NCBI RefSeq assembly: GCF_037975245.1
Contig: NC_092569.1
Coordinates: forward strand, 6,134,501-6,198,500
Source: Apostichopus japonicus
Taxonomy: Eukaryota > Echinodermata > Holothuroidea > Aspidochirotida > Stichopodidae
Reading direction: 5' to 3'
Length of the DNA stretch: 64,000 bases
In this document: positions 61,101 through 63,343 of the stretch, piece by piece
Layout of the letters: every line of letters starts with the position of its first letter
How positions within the stretch are numbered: the first letter of the stretch is position 1
Position numbers and translations under genes: made by a program
The notes under the pieces: generated by a model
What the model saw: only the letters and a program-made list of their open reading frames with translations
Told to the model about the DNA's origin: nothing
The model's database searches: none

Positions 61101-63343
61101 GTGTACGAGAGGGGGGATGTACGAGAGGGGGAGGTGTATGAGAGGGGGAGGTGTTCTTGGATATAAAAATTCATTGGTTAATGCTGCTTCACTGATAGAA
61201 AGTTAATGTCTTACATTAAGGTCATAGAACCAATGCAGTACTCTTTGTTAGTGTTCTAGGTTTACAAAATTTAATAGTCCTGAAATGTTTGTTAATATCA
61301 CTTAGGGTGTAAACTTTGTAATGGTCAGCAAAAAGAGAGCATCATTAGTGTACATTATTCTGAAAGAACTGTCACATAAGAATACTGTGTAGAATGTCTT
61401 ATTTTATGTTATATACATATGCAAGTAAGTATCATAGCCTTAAAGGATGAGTATAGACACAAATATCATTTTGATATATTGTAGACTGTTAAATTTCACT
61501 GCTGGCAAAGCACATTCCAACTGGAACATCTATAGCGCTTTTAATGTGTGAGAAATGACCCTTTAAACATTCTAGGGTTGATCAATAAAAGTGATTGGAC
61601 TGTTTAGACTAAGACACAGACCCATTCTAAGGTCGGTTCCTCAGATGTAACACAAAACTTTATGGGAAACCATAACACGTTTGGCTTTAAATGACAGTTT
61701 TAAAATGTAGTACAAATTTATCAAACACAGATGGTGTTTAATGTCATCTGAAGGTGCTCTGTTGTTAACATATATATTTTGTTTATTTGTTTGAGTAATT
61801 TGAATATATAAAGCAATTTATTAGACATCAACATTTCTTCCTTTCTTGAGAAGTCGACGTCATTAGCAGTTTCTCCCCACAAAGGAGGATTCCATAGATT
61901 AAGCATATTTTAATAGTGAATAAATTGAAAACCAGAATACCTGTAGTAACATTACTAGCACTCATTACCCCCCCTCCACACCCCCACCCCTTCTTTCAAG
62001 ACTAACATTCTGCCTCTAGAGAGTCATCCTTTTAACTACCATTGCTCTTTACCACATGTCATTAATGTTTAACCTTTTGATCTTTTTTCAGTGATCAAGT
62101 ACTACATTCAAGTATTCACCGGCAGTGAAGCTGATTCTGACACCAAAGCGACGGTCTCTCTCAACATCTTTGGTAAAAATACAGATTCTGGATCAAGACA
62201 GTTAATGAAGAGCAAGAATAACAAAAAGATGTTTGCCAACGGTCAAATGGATGTGTTTGAGATCGAGGCAGTTGCCCTGGGAAAGCTTCAAAAGGTTGTG
62301 GTCGGACACGATGGTGAAGAGAAAGGACAAGGCTGGTACCTGGAAAAGATTGTTATCAAAGAATCCAAGAATGCTAAGAATGAGTTTTTCTTTCCTTGCA
62401 AGAGGTTAGTGAAAAAGGTTTTCTAGTTTTGCTCTGTAAATCCTGAATCGTACTGTGAAATAGAACTAGTAGAATTCTCTGGTGGTATTATTTGCTTGAA
62501 GGAATCGCGACTTAAACAGCATATTGATGTATTTTGGCAGCATCCAGAAAAGTTTGTAGGTCAATATTTATGTAATGTACTAACCAAAGTCCATCAAAAT
62601 ACAGAAAAAAATGATAAAAGTGTGATAAGACACCTTCAATGAGGATACCTACCACCCCGACAAGAAAACAAGAAGCTTGTGGCAATCCGACCTGTGATAA
62701 CAGATAAAACATATTACAAAAAAACATGGAAAACGTGTGTTTTTTGGAACCAATGGCACAGGTAAAATCGCGTGTTTGGAAATGTGTGGAAACCAGTAGG
62801 TTGACATGTTTGACAAAGTGTAACAATACATGTTTCTACAAGTGAAAAACCTGATACAATCCAATTCAAGAATTGTACAATACATAAACGAGTTGGAAAA
62901 TTCTGTATCACAGAAAACCTTGCTGGTTTACAGATGTTCACAATATTGGAATTCTAGTTACAGATTCCTGTGTCAATATGTGTTTCTTACACACTTTGTG
63001 CCAGGAAAAACTGTGGACATGTGTGAAAAAGGGGAGAAAATTGTCAAATCTGTGTCAATGTTTGTTAAATTCCAGGAAGTTGTCAGAGATAATCACAGGT
63101 TTTCACATGTGAATTTGGTACCCGAGACACATGTTTTTCTCTGTAAGTGCAAGAAGATTGTACAAAGATGCCACAAATTGGTTGTGAAAAGAAATGTGTG
63201 TTATTTTTCTTTTAACCTTTTGCTTCCTCTCTGACAAGGTTGAATGATTTTGATGATTACTTTTGTCATCTGCAGGTGGTTGGATGTCGGACAGGATGAC
63301 GGGAAAATTGAAAGAGAACTCTTTGTCGGGAAAGCACCTGCAG
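546..63343 (+). CDS. Large multidomain gene: DCX x2, PLAT x6, beta-trefoil x2 (3' end beyond window)
   Basis: I join 27 exons: 546-1175, 1944-2130, 6867-7027, 7913-7999, 18334-18463, 20787-20938, 21872-21950, 23877-23955, 27667-27737, 30504-30517, 36033-36168, 37273-37376, 40468-40638, 43640-43855, 45364-45541, 46570-46641, 51575-51727, 54484-54600, 55278-55429, 56015-56237, 56715-56866, 57617-57774, 58903-58976, 59699-59859, 60337-60556, 62092-62404, 63276-63343. Every junction is GT-AG and every phase matches, giving about 1419 codons without a stop. Domains: DCX 17-100 and 159-241, PLAT pair 273-525, beta-trefoils 531-667 and 668-798, charged linker 799-912, PLAT pairs 913-1165 and 1166-1419. 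DCX domains usually bind tubulin, and tandem PLAT repeats are the hallmark of LOXHD1. A microtubule, ciliary or cortical scaffold role is inference. There is no signal peptide or membrane segment, so it is probably cytosolic. The last exon ends in phase 1, so more PLAT exons should follow. I do not recognise a named orthologue. Confidence 0.85.
1176..1943 (+). other. Intron 1
   Basis: This 768-bp AT-rich intron lies between the two halves of DCX2. It contains no supported gene or clear repeat. The frame stays open past the donor to 1250, but that tail is hydrophobic and does not resemble DCX. Confidence 0.8.
1944..2130 (+). CDS. Exon 2: end of second DCX domain and basic linker
   Basis: Residues 211-272. 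It starts [19 protein letters not shown] and completes DCX2, ending [10 protein letters not shown] like the KLKPLNL end of DCX1. A basic linker follows, with repeated Arg and Lys ([15 protein letters not shown]). The acceptor is TTTTAATTCAG and the donor GTAAGT. It enters in phase 0 and leaves in phase 1. Confidence 0.87.
2495..2570. repeat. Dispersed repeat fragment, copy 1
   Basis: The stretch around CTTACCTGTCTCCCCACAA followed by a CACTC and TTCTACCGT segment recurs near 4740-4800. A more diverged version lies near 17521-17580. Identity of the element is unknown. Confidence 0.45.
4608..4728. repeat. 121-bp direct repeat, left copy
   Basis: The segment beginning CAATAAAAGTCGGTCAGG and ending near GGGTACTTGAA is repeated almost identically at 4912-5032, an offset of 304 bp. 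I see one substitution (TTATAATAAG against TTAAAATAAG). Confidence 0.9.
4912..5032. repeat. 121-bp direct repeat, right copy
   Basis: Near-identical partner of 4608-4728. The sequence between the copies includes the dispersed fragment that also occurs at about 2495-2570, so the duplication may have arisen inside or next to a transposon relic. Confidence 0.9.
6186..6204. repeat. AAT microsatellite
   Basis: A short run of AAT/ATA triplets. Confidence 0.8.
6867..7027 (+). CDS. Exon 3: PLAT domain A1, N-terminal half
   Basis: Residues 273-326. It starts [11 protein letters not shown] and contains the PLAT signature [17 protein letters not shown], then [14 protein letters not shown]. The equivalent exons of the other pairs start [11 protein letters not shown] (exon 19) and [11 protein letters not shown] (exon 24). 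All three enter in phase 1 and leave in phase 0 at the same domain position (EDEFT, ENDFK, IEDFR). The donor is ACT|GTGAGT and the acceptor CTTGTCGCCAG. Confidence 0.88.
7028..7912 (+). other. Intron 3
   Basis: This 885-bp intron contains a G-rich simple repeat at 7258-7349. The remainder is AT-rich without a supported feature. Confidence 0.8.
7258..7349 (+). repeat. G-rich tandem repeat (GGGAGGGTGGGAGAGGGTG-like)
   Basis: The stretch has about 90 bases of GGG runs separated by one to three bases. This fits the general G-quadruplex pattern on the sense strand, about 230 bases after the exon 3 donor. Confidence 0.9.
7913..7999 (+). CDS. Exon 4: PLAT domain A1, middle
   Basis: Residues 327-355, reading [19 protein letters not shown] and FAGWKCDE. 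This is the PLAT core (D-x-G-x-I-Y-K-I-R-I/V-G-H/L-D). It aligns with [15 protein letters not shown] in exon 20 and [16 protein letters not shown] in exon 25. It enters and leaves in phase 0. Exons 20 and 25 run on without a break here, so the intron after CDE is specific to this first copy. Confidence 0.87.
8025..8411. mobile_element. hAT-type MITE with 8-bp target-site duplication
   Basis: The 387-bp element begins TAGTGGTGGAGC and ends GCTCCGCCTCTG, whose reverse complement is CAGAGGCGGAGC. These are imperfect terminal inverted repeats, and a weaker match continues inward through TCAGGGGGGCG. Both ends are flanked by the same octamer ATTTTGAC (8017-8024 and 8412-8419). Ends resembling CAGTGGCGGA with an 8-bp duplication are typical of hAT superfamily elements. 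It has no transposase frame, so it is non-autonomous. Confidence 0.87.
9717..9760 (+). repeat. G-rich tract
   Basis: GGGTAGATGGGGGGGGTTGATGG and following bases form a short purine-rich low-complexity stretch inside intron 4. Confidence 0.7.
12367..12382. repeat. Poly-C run
   Basis: Sixteen consecutive C residues within intron 4. Run length may be imprecise in the assembly. Confidence 0.85.
14040..14515 (+). mobile_element. 5'-truncated non-LTR retrotransposon tail (CR1/L2-like)
   Basis: The sequence encodes relics of the C-terminal part of a retrotransposon reverse transcriptase, with the usual order [31 protein letters not shown] and KTHLFR-like segments, interrupted by frame breaks. It is followed by a short 3' UTR ending GGCGCTATATAAAT and an ATT microsatellite, as expected for CR1/L2-type tails. 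It is degenerate and non-functional. Confidence 0.75.
16584..16613. repeat. Perfect 11-bp inverted repeat (hairpin)
   Basis: GGATCAGATCC (16584-16594) and GGATCTGATCC (16603-16613) are reverse complements separated by eight bases. It lies inside intron 4 with no associated gene. Confidence 0.85.
17515..17660. repeat. Dispersed repeat fragment, diverged copy
   Basis: The stretch beginning TTTACTTCGCTCCTTGGTTA, followed by a CCTGTC and CACTCTTG segment, resembles 4732-4800 (TTTACTTCGTTCCCCACTTA). It probably belongs to the same family as the fragment at 2495-2570. Confidence 0.4.
18334..18463 (+). CDS. Exon 5: PLAT domain A1, C-terminal part
   Basis: Residues 356-398, reading [20 protein letters not shown], then a DEDD acidic turn and [14 protein letters not shown]. 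This matches [20 protein letters not shown] with [10 protein letters not shown] in exon 20. The D/E-D-D/G and x-R-E-L ending is the C-terminal strand of LOXHD1-type PLAT domains. The acceptor is TTTTCTCTCATCAG and the donor GCAG|GTTTGT. It enters in phase 0 and leaves in phase 1. Confidence 0.87.
18464..20786 (+). other. Intron 5
   Basis: This 2.3-kb intron contains a poly-G run at 19037-19049 and a tRNA-like relic on the minus strand at about 19745-19810. The rest shows no supported gene. Confidence 0.75.
19745..19810 (-). repeat. tRNA-derived SINE relic
   Basis: On the minus strand an A-box-like TTAGCTCAGTTGTTAGAGCA is followed about 30 bases on by a degraded B box (GGTCATATAGTCC in place of GGTTCGAATCC). 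The acceptor stem is not intact, so this is a relic and not a tRNA gene. Confidence 0.5.
20787..20938 (+). CDS. Exon 6: PLAT domain B1, N-terminal half
   Basis: Residues 399-449, starting [20 protein letters not shown] and containing [17 protein letters not shown], a canonical PLAT strand set. It is equivalent to exon 21 ([11 protein letters not shown], same 152-nt length) and to the first half of exon 26 ([11 protein letters not shown]). It enters in phase 1 and ends in phase 0 after EKGR with donor GTTAGT. Confidence 0.88.
20939..21871 (+). other. Intron 6
   Basis: This 933-bp AT-rich intron has a poly-C run at 21761-21773. No gene is seen. Confidence 0.8.
21872..21950 (+). CDS. Exon 7: PLAT domain B1, middle
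   Basis: Residues 450-475, reading [20 protein letters not shown] and HDSDEA. The T-D/N-x-F-x-L-E-A start aligns with TNMFELEAV (exon 22) and MDVFEIEAV (exon 26). It enters in phase 0 and leaves in phase 1. This copy is split after DEA, whereas exon 22 reads straight through. Confidence 0.87.
21951..23876 (+). other. Intron 7
   Basis: This 1.9-kb intron is specific to PLAT B1. It carries a G-rich patch near 22260-22290 and a tRNA-derived SINE at about 22949-23165. No coding exon is recognised. Confidence 0.75.
22949..23165 (+). repeat. tRNA-derived SINE
   Basis: The head carries an A-box-like TTAGCTCAGTGGTTAACGCC and a B-box-like AGTTCGAGTCAC. Nearly complementary ends (GGAGTG and CACTCC) form an acceptor-like stem. 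The anticodon loop is eight bases, so a working tRNA is unlikely. A non-tRNA body follows, ending near a short AAAATACATACCTACC tail. Confidence 0.65.
23877..23955 (+). CDS. Exon 8: PLAT domain B1, C-terminal part
   Basis: Residues 476-501, reading [20 protein letters not shown] then FLFPCYQ. G-W-Y-L-D/E-K-V/I-V-x-K-E is the typical PLAT strand before the F-P-C-x-R/Q turn, as in [12 protein letters not shown] of exon 26. It enters in phase 1 and leaves in phase 2, which is conserved before the WLD motif in all three B-type PLAT domains. Confidence 0.88.
23956..27666 (+). other. Intron 8
   Basis: This 3.7-kb AT-rich intron has a short tandem repeat near 26498-26562 (TATCAGTAAGCA and CAGTACTGCAC units) and a retroelement-like 3' tail at about 27340-27428. 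No gene is seen. Confidence 0.75.
27340..27428 (+). mobile_element. Probable retroelement 3' tail with AAAT satellite
   Basis: The stretch GAGGGCCTCGTGTAAGATTA with GCTAAACGAGCTACCCTC, an AATAAAG segment and (AAAT)n resembles the 3' end of non-LTR retroelements in marine invertebrates. Only the tail is recognisable. Confidence 0.5.
27667..27737 (+). CDS. Exon 9: last strand of PLAT B1 and start of linker
   Basis: Residues 502-525, reading [20 protein letters not shown] then PVN. The W-L-D-x-x-x-D-D-G/K-x-I-x-R-E motif matches [15 protein letters not shown] in exon 23 and [15 protein letters not shown] in exon 27. The acceptor is TTCTTTTTTTCAG and the donor AACT|GTAAGT. It enters in phase 2 and leaves in phase 1. 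Confidence 0.87.
28138..28324. repeat. Compound ATT / AT microsatellite
   Basis: Runs of ATT/TTG triplets are followed by (AT)n at about 28284-28324. The apparent 120-aa open frame on the opposite strand is poly-Ile/Tyr/Asn produced by this repeat. Confidence 0.85.
28325..28446 (-). repeat. tRNA-derived SINE
   Basis: Read on the minus strand, the head has an A box (TAGCCTAGTGG) and a perfect B box (GGTTCGAACCC), with CCGC/GCGG around a seven-base loop. Only about four bases of acceptor stem pair, and the ATA anticodon would be unusual. It is therefore called a SINE whose tail runs into the adjacent AT satellite. Confidence 0.6.
30104..30151. repeat. AATAATG satellite between direct repeats
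   Basis: GAATAAT and GAATAAA units repeat about seven times. The flanks 30053-30104 and 30177-30227 share a CGGTTGCTGGACA start and a TTATCACTTAAG segment, indicating an older local duplication. Confidence 0.75.
30504..30517 (+). CDS. Exon 10: 14-nt microexon
   Basis: TTGAGAGTGATATG is bounded by a good acceptor (pyrimidine-rich, TTCCTATAG) and a consensus donor (GTAAGT). Exon 9 leaves in phase 1, and exon 11 is open only in phase 0: joined directly, exon 11 hits TGA after eight codons. These 14 nt convert phase 1 to phase 0 and add FESDM. I found no other sequence in the 8.3-kb gap that fits as well. Transcript evidence is lacking. Confidence 0.65.
33285..33800 (+). repeat. 38-bp minisatellite rich in GTACTAGT
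   Basis: About ten copies of a unit of the form GAGTATGAGTACTAGTGTGA plus GTACAATTCCATCAGGCT recur with scattered substitutions. Spacing is regular at 38 bp from about 33424, with looser copies before that. Confidence 0.9.
35508..35795 (+). repeat. Tandem array of ~65-bp unit
   Basis: Four nearly identical units, plus a partial fifth, contain GGTGTAAGACATGAGTAAAT and TAGTCCAATAACTATGAATC. Copies start near 35508, 35577, 35638, 35704 and 35768. High identity indicates recent expansion. Confidence 0.92.
36033..36168 (+). CDS. Exon 11: first beta-trefoil, repeat 1
   Basis: Residues 531-575. It starts [20 protein letters not shown], then [19 protein letters not shown] and YTKMSS. Alternating hydrophobic strands with H-K-A-S-G-K-x-L-H-V and a G-D-G turn are typical of one lobe of a ricin- or fascin-like beta-trefoil. 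The acceptor is TCTTTCATTTAG and the donor TCAG|GTGAGT. It enters in phase 0 and leaves in phase 1. Two degraded partial copies occur downstream in the intron. Confidence 0.82.
36208..36257 (+). pseudogene. Partial duplicate of trefoil exon 11, copy 1
   Basis: It reads [17 protein letters not shown]-like in one frame, beside [15 protein letters not shown] of exon 11. No convincing splice sites flank the fragment and the surrounding exon sequence is not retained. Confidence 0.7.
36629..36678 (+). pseudogene. Partial duplicate of trefoil exon 11, copy 2
   Basis: It reads [17 protein letters not shown], closer to exon 11 than copy 1. Both copies share the downstream GTATCAGACAAGCTTTG, which exon 11 lacks, so one intron copy was probably duplicated from the other. 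An AACAAG precedes it but the acceptor context is weak. Confidence 0.72.
37273..37376 (+). CDS. Exon 12: first beta-trefoil, repeat 2
   Basis: Residues 576-610, reading [20 protein letters not shown] then [15 protein letters not shown]. The pattern F-x-V-V-E and Q-I-L-A-V-D-G-N matches trefoil lobes. It leaves in phase 0 after ISVQ with donor CAG|GTATGG. The matching point of the second trefoil (CNAR, exon 14) also ends in phase 0. Confidence 0.82.
37377..40467 (+). other. Intron 12
   Basis: This 3.1-kb intron contains a 208-bp direct duplication (37477-37874), a pair of similar segments near 39700-39830 (AAAGGCTTTCATTTTATA-type), and an open frame at 40165-40365 that I reject as an exon. 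A long stretch at about 38850-39540 looks like an unidentified repeat. Confidence 0.7.
37477..37874. repeat. Tandem direct duplication, ~208-bp unit
   Basis: The block beginning ATCATGATCAGATGCATTGT, followed by CATACACCCACCC, a poly-A run and AATTACAGGTAACAG, occurs at 37477-37665 and again at 37685-37874. I see only a few differences, mostly in homopolymer length. Confidence 0.92.
40468..40638 (+). CDS. Exon 13: first beta-trefoil, repeat 3
   Basis: Residues 611-667, reading [20 protein letters not shown] then [20 protein letters not shown] and ending VFFCYVK. C-E-F-K-V with V-A-L-E-S-x-K is the classic trefoil strand pair and aligns with CCHFKVLKM and VKLQSV in exon 15. The acceptor is TTGTTCCCCTCAG and the donor AAG|GTAAGT. 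It is phase 0 at both ends, so it joins directly to exon 12. Confidence 0.84.
40639..43639 (+). other. Intron 13
   Basis: This 3-kb AT-rich intron has a TTTTAAATCATTTAG repeat near 41290-41340 and a retroelement fragment at 43149-43510. The remaining sequence holds no supported feature. Confidence 0.75.
43149..43510 (+). mobile_element. Retrotransposon ORF C-terminal fragment and 3' UTR
   Basis: A short frame ending at 43406 contains [20 protein letters not shown] and [16 protein letters not shown]. This resembles the extreme C-terminus of non-LTR retrotransposon polymerase proteins (H-P-L-H, R-T-x-R-F-K-N-S-F). An AT-rich tail ending in an AATAAACTTG segment follows. It is 5'-truncated. Confidence 0.6.
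43640..43855 (+). CDS. Exon 14: second beta-trefoil, repeats 1-2
   Basis: Residues 668-739, reading [20 protein letters not shown], then [28 protein letters not shown] and [12 protein letters not shown]. Two trefoil lobes lie in one exon. The E-H-A-F-W-K-V strand corresponds to AFFVVEH of trefoil 1. The acceptor is TTTATTGCGCAG and the donor AGG|GTAATT, phase 0 at both ends. The frame reads past the donor only to 43879. Confidence 0.84.
43856..45363 (+). other. Intron 14
   Basis: This 1.5-kb intron begins with an AT-rich repeat block (43965-44125). An ATATTATATGTA-type repeat lies near 44738-44780. No gene is seen. Confidence 0.75.
43965..44125. repeat. AT-rich block of TTAATTAA-containing repeats
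   Basis: AACGTTAATTAAA and TTAATTAATTTCATGAAGTA units recur. The AATTTCATGAAGTAAGTGAC segment is present twice, near 44040 and 44098. The TTAATTAA cores make many short palindromes. Confidence 0.8.
45364..45541 (+). CDS. Exon 15: second beta-trefoil, repeats 2-3
   Basis: Residues 740-798, reading [20 protein letters not shown] then [18 protein letters not shown] and a tail ending FPAIEQ. It aligns with exon 13 from its first residues (CCHFKVLK beside [17 protein letters not shown] beside LMTFNAVGK). The acceptor is TCATCTGCACAG and the donor CAAG|GTATGG. It enters in phase 0 and leaves in phase 1. Confidence 0.85.
45542..46569 (+). other. Intron 15
   Basis: This 1-kb intron is one-third occupied by a SINE-like element (about 45695-46015). 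The rest is AT-rich with no supported gene. Confidence 0.75.
45695..46015 (-). repeat. Probable SINE, minus orientation
   Basis: On the minus strand the region from 46015 down starts with a tRNA-like head (TGGTCAAATGTATAATGGTA, then GGTTCCAGTCCTGG as a B box). A conserved-looking body containing AAGGCACTTATAATC and GTGCCCCCTGG segments follows. Higher GC than the flanks supports an inserted element. Confidence 0.55.
46570..46641 (+). CDS. Exon 16: Thr/Pro-rich basic linker
   Basis: Residues 799-822, reading [20 protein letters not shown] then RKKR. It follows the trefoil and is low-complexity, basic and probably disordered. The acceptor is TTATCTTTCAG and the donor AGAG|GTTTGT. Phase 1 at both ends means it could be skipped without a frameshift. 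Confidence 0.78.
47897..47942 (+). repeat. G-rich tract
   Basis: GGAAGGATGTAGGGGAAGGG followed by GGAGGGGAAGTAGGGAGGGA gives closely spaced GGG runs with G-quadruplex potential. Confidence 0.75.
49880..50670 (-). mobile_element. 5'-truncated non-LTR retrotransposon relic (reverse transcriptase C-terminus)
   Basis: On the minus strand successive fragments resemble the C-terminal third of a jockey/CR1-type reverse transcriptase: [13 protein letters not shown] at the 5' side, then [37 protein letters not shown] and finally [11 protein letters not shown]. Frame breaks occur near 50332 and 50090 and the 5' end is missing. It is a dead copy inserted antisense to the host gene. A short 3' UTR reaches about 49880. 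Confidence 0.85.
51235..51420 (+). repeat. Dispersed copies related to the 33-kb minisatellite
   Basis: CAATTCCAATAGGCTGAGTA and GTGAGTATCAGTACAAGGCT match motifs of the array at 33285-33800, about 18 kb upstream, but without regular tandem spacing. Confidence 0.55.
51575..51727 (+). CDS. Exon 17: lysine-rich linker, two possible donors
   Basis: Residues 823-873, starting [20 protein letters not shown] and continuing with many Lys/Gln. The acceptor is GGGGTTTGTAG. Two donors are usable in the same phase 1: 51668 (GGAG|GTAAAA) and 51728 (AAAG|GTATTT). The shorter form lacks 20 residues. The segment looks disordered and nuclear-signal-like (KKRK), but function is unknown. Confidence 0.72.
51728..54483 (+). 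other. Intron 17
   Basis: This 2.8-kb intron contains a 16-base C run (52654-52669) and a C/T-rich tract (about 53405-53475). No repeat family or gene was recognised in the rest. Confidence 0.7.
52654..52669. repeat. Poly-C run
   Basis: Sixteen C residues. It is similar to the runs at 12367 and 21761. Confidence 0.85.
54484..54600 (+). CDS. Exon 18: charged linker before PLAT pair 2
   Basis: Residues 874-912, reading [20 protein letters not shown] then an acidic, Pro/Ser-rich stretch ending EETSFYE. The acceptor is TTTCAATATAG and the donor GAGG|GTAGGT. Phase 1 at both ends makes it another frame-neutral cassette. An internal GCG|GTGAGC could act as a weaker donor. Confidence 0.78.
54601..55277 (+). 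other. Intron 18
   Basis: A 677-bp AT-rich intron. I see nothing notable in it. Confidence 0.8.
55278..55429 (+). CDS. Exon 19: PLAT domain A2, N-terminal half
   Basis: Residues 913-963, reading [20 protein letters not shown] then [19 protein letters not shown] and ENDFK. It is shorter in the first loop than A1 (no GTDA) but keeps W-K-V-W-V-x-T-G and V-Y-G-E. It enters in phase 1 and leaves in phase 0 with donor AAG|GTAAGA. The acceptor ATATAAG is the weakest in the gene. Confidence 0.85.
55430..56014 (+). other. Intron 19
   Basis: A 585-bp intron with no recognised feature. Confidence 0.8.
56015..56237 (+). CDS. Exon 20: PLAT domain A2, C-terminal half
   Basis: Residues 964-1037, reading [20 protein letters not shown], then [12 protein letters not shown] and [16 protein letters not shown]. 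It is the uninterrupted equivalent of exons 4 plus 5. The W-R-L-D-Q-V-K-M junction corresponds exactly to the CDE/VRM split of A1. It enters in phase 0 and leaves in phase 1 with donor CCAA|GTAAGT. Confidence 0.87.
56238..56714 (+). other. Intron 20
   Basis: A 477-bp intron with a GAATAAAT-type short repeat near 56362-56393. No gene is seen. Confidence 0.8.
56715..56866 (+). CDS. Exon 21: PLAT domain B2, N-terminal half
   Basis: Residues 1038-1088, reading [20 protein letters not shown] then [20 protein letters not shown]. It is the best match in the window to the LOXHD1-type PLAT signature (T-G[17 protein letters not shown]). It enters in phase 1, leaves in phase 0 and has the same 152-nt length as exon 6. 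Confidence 0.9.
56867..57616 (+). other. Intron 21
   Basis: A 750-bp intron. GTCAAAAGTAG (57424-57434) and CTACTTTTGAC (57498-57508) form an 11-bp inverted repeat in it. No gene is seen. Confidence 0.75.
57617..57774 (+). CDS. Exon 22: PLAT domain B2, middle and C-terminal part
   Basis: Residues 1089-1140, reading [20 protein letters not shown], then [20 protein letters not shown] and FRCD. Its 158 nt equal exons 7 plus 8 (79 + 79), showing one intron difference between the copies. It enters in phase 0 and leaves in phase 2 (GACAG|GTAATA). Confidence 0.89.
57775..58902 (+). other. Intron 22
   Basis: This 1.1-kb intron is 43 percent occupied by an inverted-repeat element (57955-58436). Near 58725-58775 a tRNA-like remnant on the minus strand is too decayed to call. 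Confidence 0.75.
57955..58436. mobile_element. Non-autonomous inverted-repeat element with poly-T core
   Basis: The element starts CAGGCATGAGACT and its end reads AGTCTCATCCCTG, the reverse complement of CAGGGATGAGACT. That gives 12 of 13 terminal matches. Both flanks carry AAATAA (57949-57954 and 58437-58442). A 33-base T run (58083-58115) sits inside. No transposase is encoded. CAGG ends suggest a hAT-like MITE, but the apparent duplication is 6 bp, not 8, so the class is tentative. Confidence 0.75.
58903..58976 (+). CDS. Exon 23: last strand of PLAT B2
   Basis: Residues 1141-1165. Its first base completes an Arg codon, then it reads [20 protein letters not shown] and RKIK. It is the equivalent of exon 9. 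The acceptor is TTTTTCTTCAAG and the donor AAAG|GTATGT. It enters in phase 2 and leaves in phase 1. Confidence 0.88.
58977..59698 (+). other. Intron 23
   Basis: A 722-bp AT-rich intron with no recognised feature. Confidence 0.8.
59699..59859 (+). CDS. Exon 24: PLAT domain A3, N-terminal half
   Basis: Residues 1166-1219, reading [20 protein letters not shown] then [17 protein letters not shown] and IEDFR. It has the same 161-nt length and phases as exon 3. The loop carries Pro in place of the usual Gly-Thr-Asp-Ala, so this copy has diverged. Confidence 0.87.
59860..60336 (+). other. Intron 24
   Basis: A 477-bp intron. I see nothing notable in it. Confidence 0.8.
60337..60556 (+). CDS. Exon 25: PLAT domain A3, C-terminal half
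   Basis: Residues 1220-1292, reading [20 protein letters not shown], then [15 protein letters not shown] and [18 protein letters not shown]. It is uninterrupted like exon 20. The acceptor is GGTTCTCTTAG and the donor AATG|GTAAGT. It enters in phase 0 and leaves in phase 1. Confidence 0.88.
60557..62091 (+). other. Intron 25, with G-rich minisatellite
   Basis: This 1.5-kb intron holds the 17-bp minisatellite at 60706-61160. The rest is AT-rich with no supported gene. Confidence 0.8.
60706..61160 (+). repeat. ~17-18-bp minisatellite, GAGGTGTACGAGAGGGG unit
   Basis: About 26 units of the form GAGGTGTACGAGAGGGG are tandemly repeated, with TGTACGAG/TTTACGAG variants and one-base length changes in the G run. 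GGGGG runs recur every unit on the sense strand, so many G-quadruplexes are possible. All three sense frames stay open, giving spurious repetitive ORFs. Confidence 0.95.
62092..62404 (+). CDS. Exon 26: PLAT domain B3, nearly complete in one exon
   Basis: Residues 1293-1396, reading [20 protein letters not shown], then [37 protein letters not shown] and [12 protein letters not shown], ending FFPCK. It corresponds to exons 6+7+8 or 21+22 with no internal intron. The acceptor is GATCTTTTTTCAG and the donor AGAG|GTTAGT. It enters in phase 1 and leaves in phase 2. Confidence 0.89.
62405..63275 (+). other. Intron 26
   Basis: An 871-bp intron, slightly less AT-rich, with an open sense frame (62830-63234) that ends at a stop and shows no PLAT resemblance. 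No repeat was recognised. Confidence 0.75.
63276..63343 (+). CDS. Exon 27: last strand of PLAT B3 (last exon in window)
   Basis: Residues 1397-1419, completing an Arg codon then [20 protein letters not shown] and PA. The acceptor is TTGTCATCTGCAG and the donor GCAG|GTATGG. It leaves in phase 1, as before every A-type PLAT exon in this gene. Further exons should lie beyond 64000. Confidence 0.88.

Noticed and set aside
60678-61206. Three overlapping long Arg/Gly/Glu-rich open frames
   Set aside because: They are produced by the 17-bp minisatellite, whose unit lacks stops in every sense frame. No splice or start context supports them.
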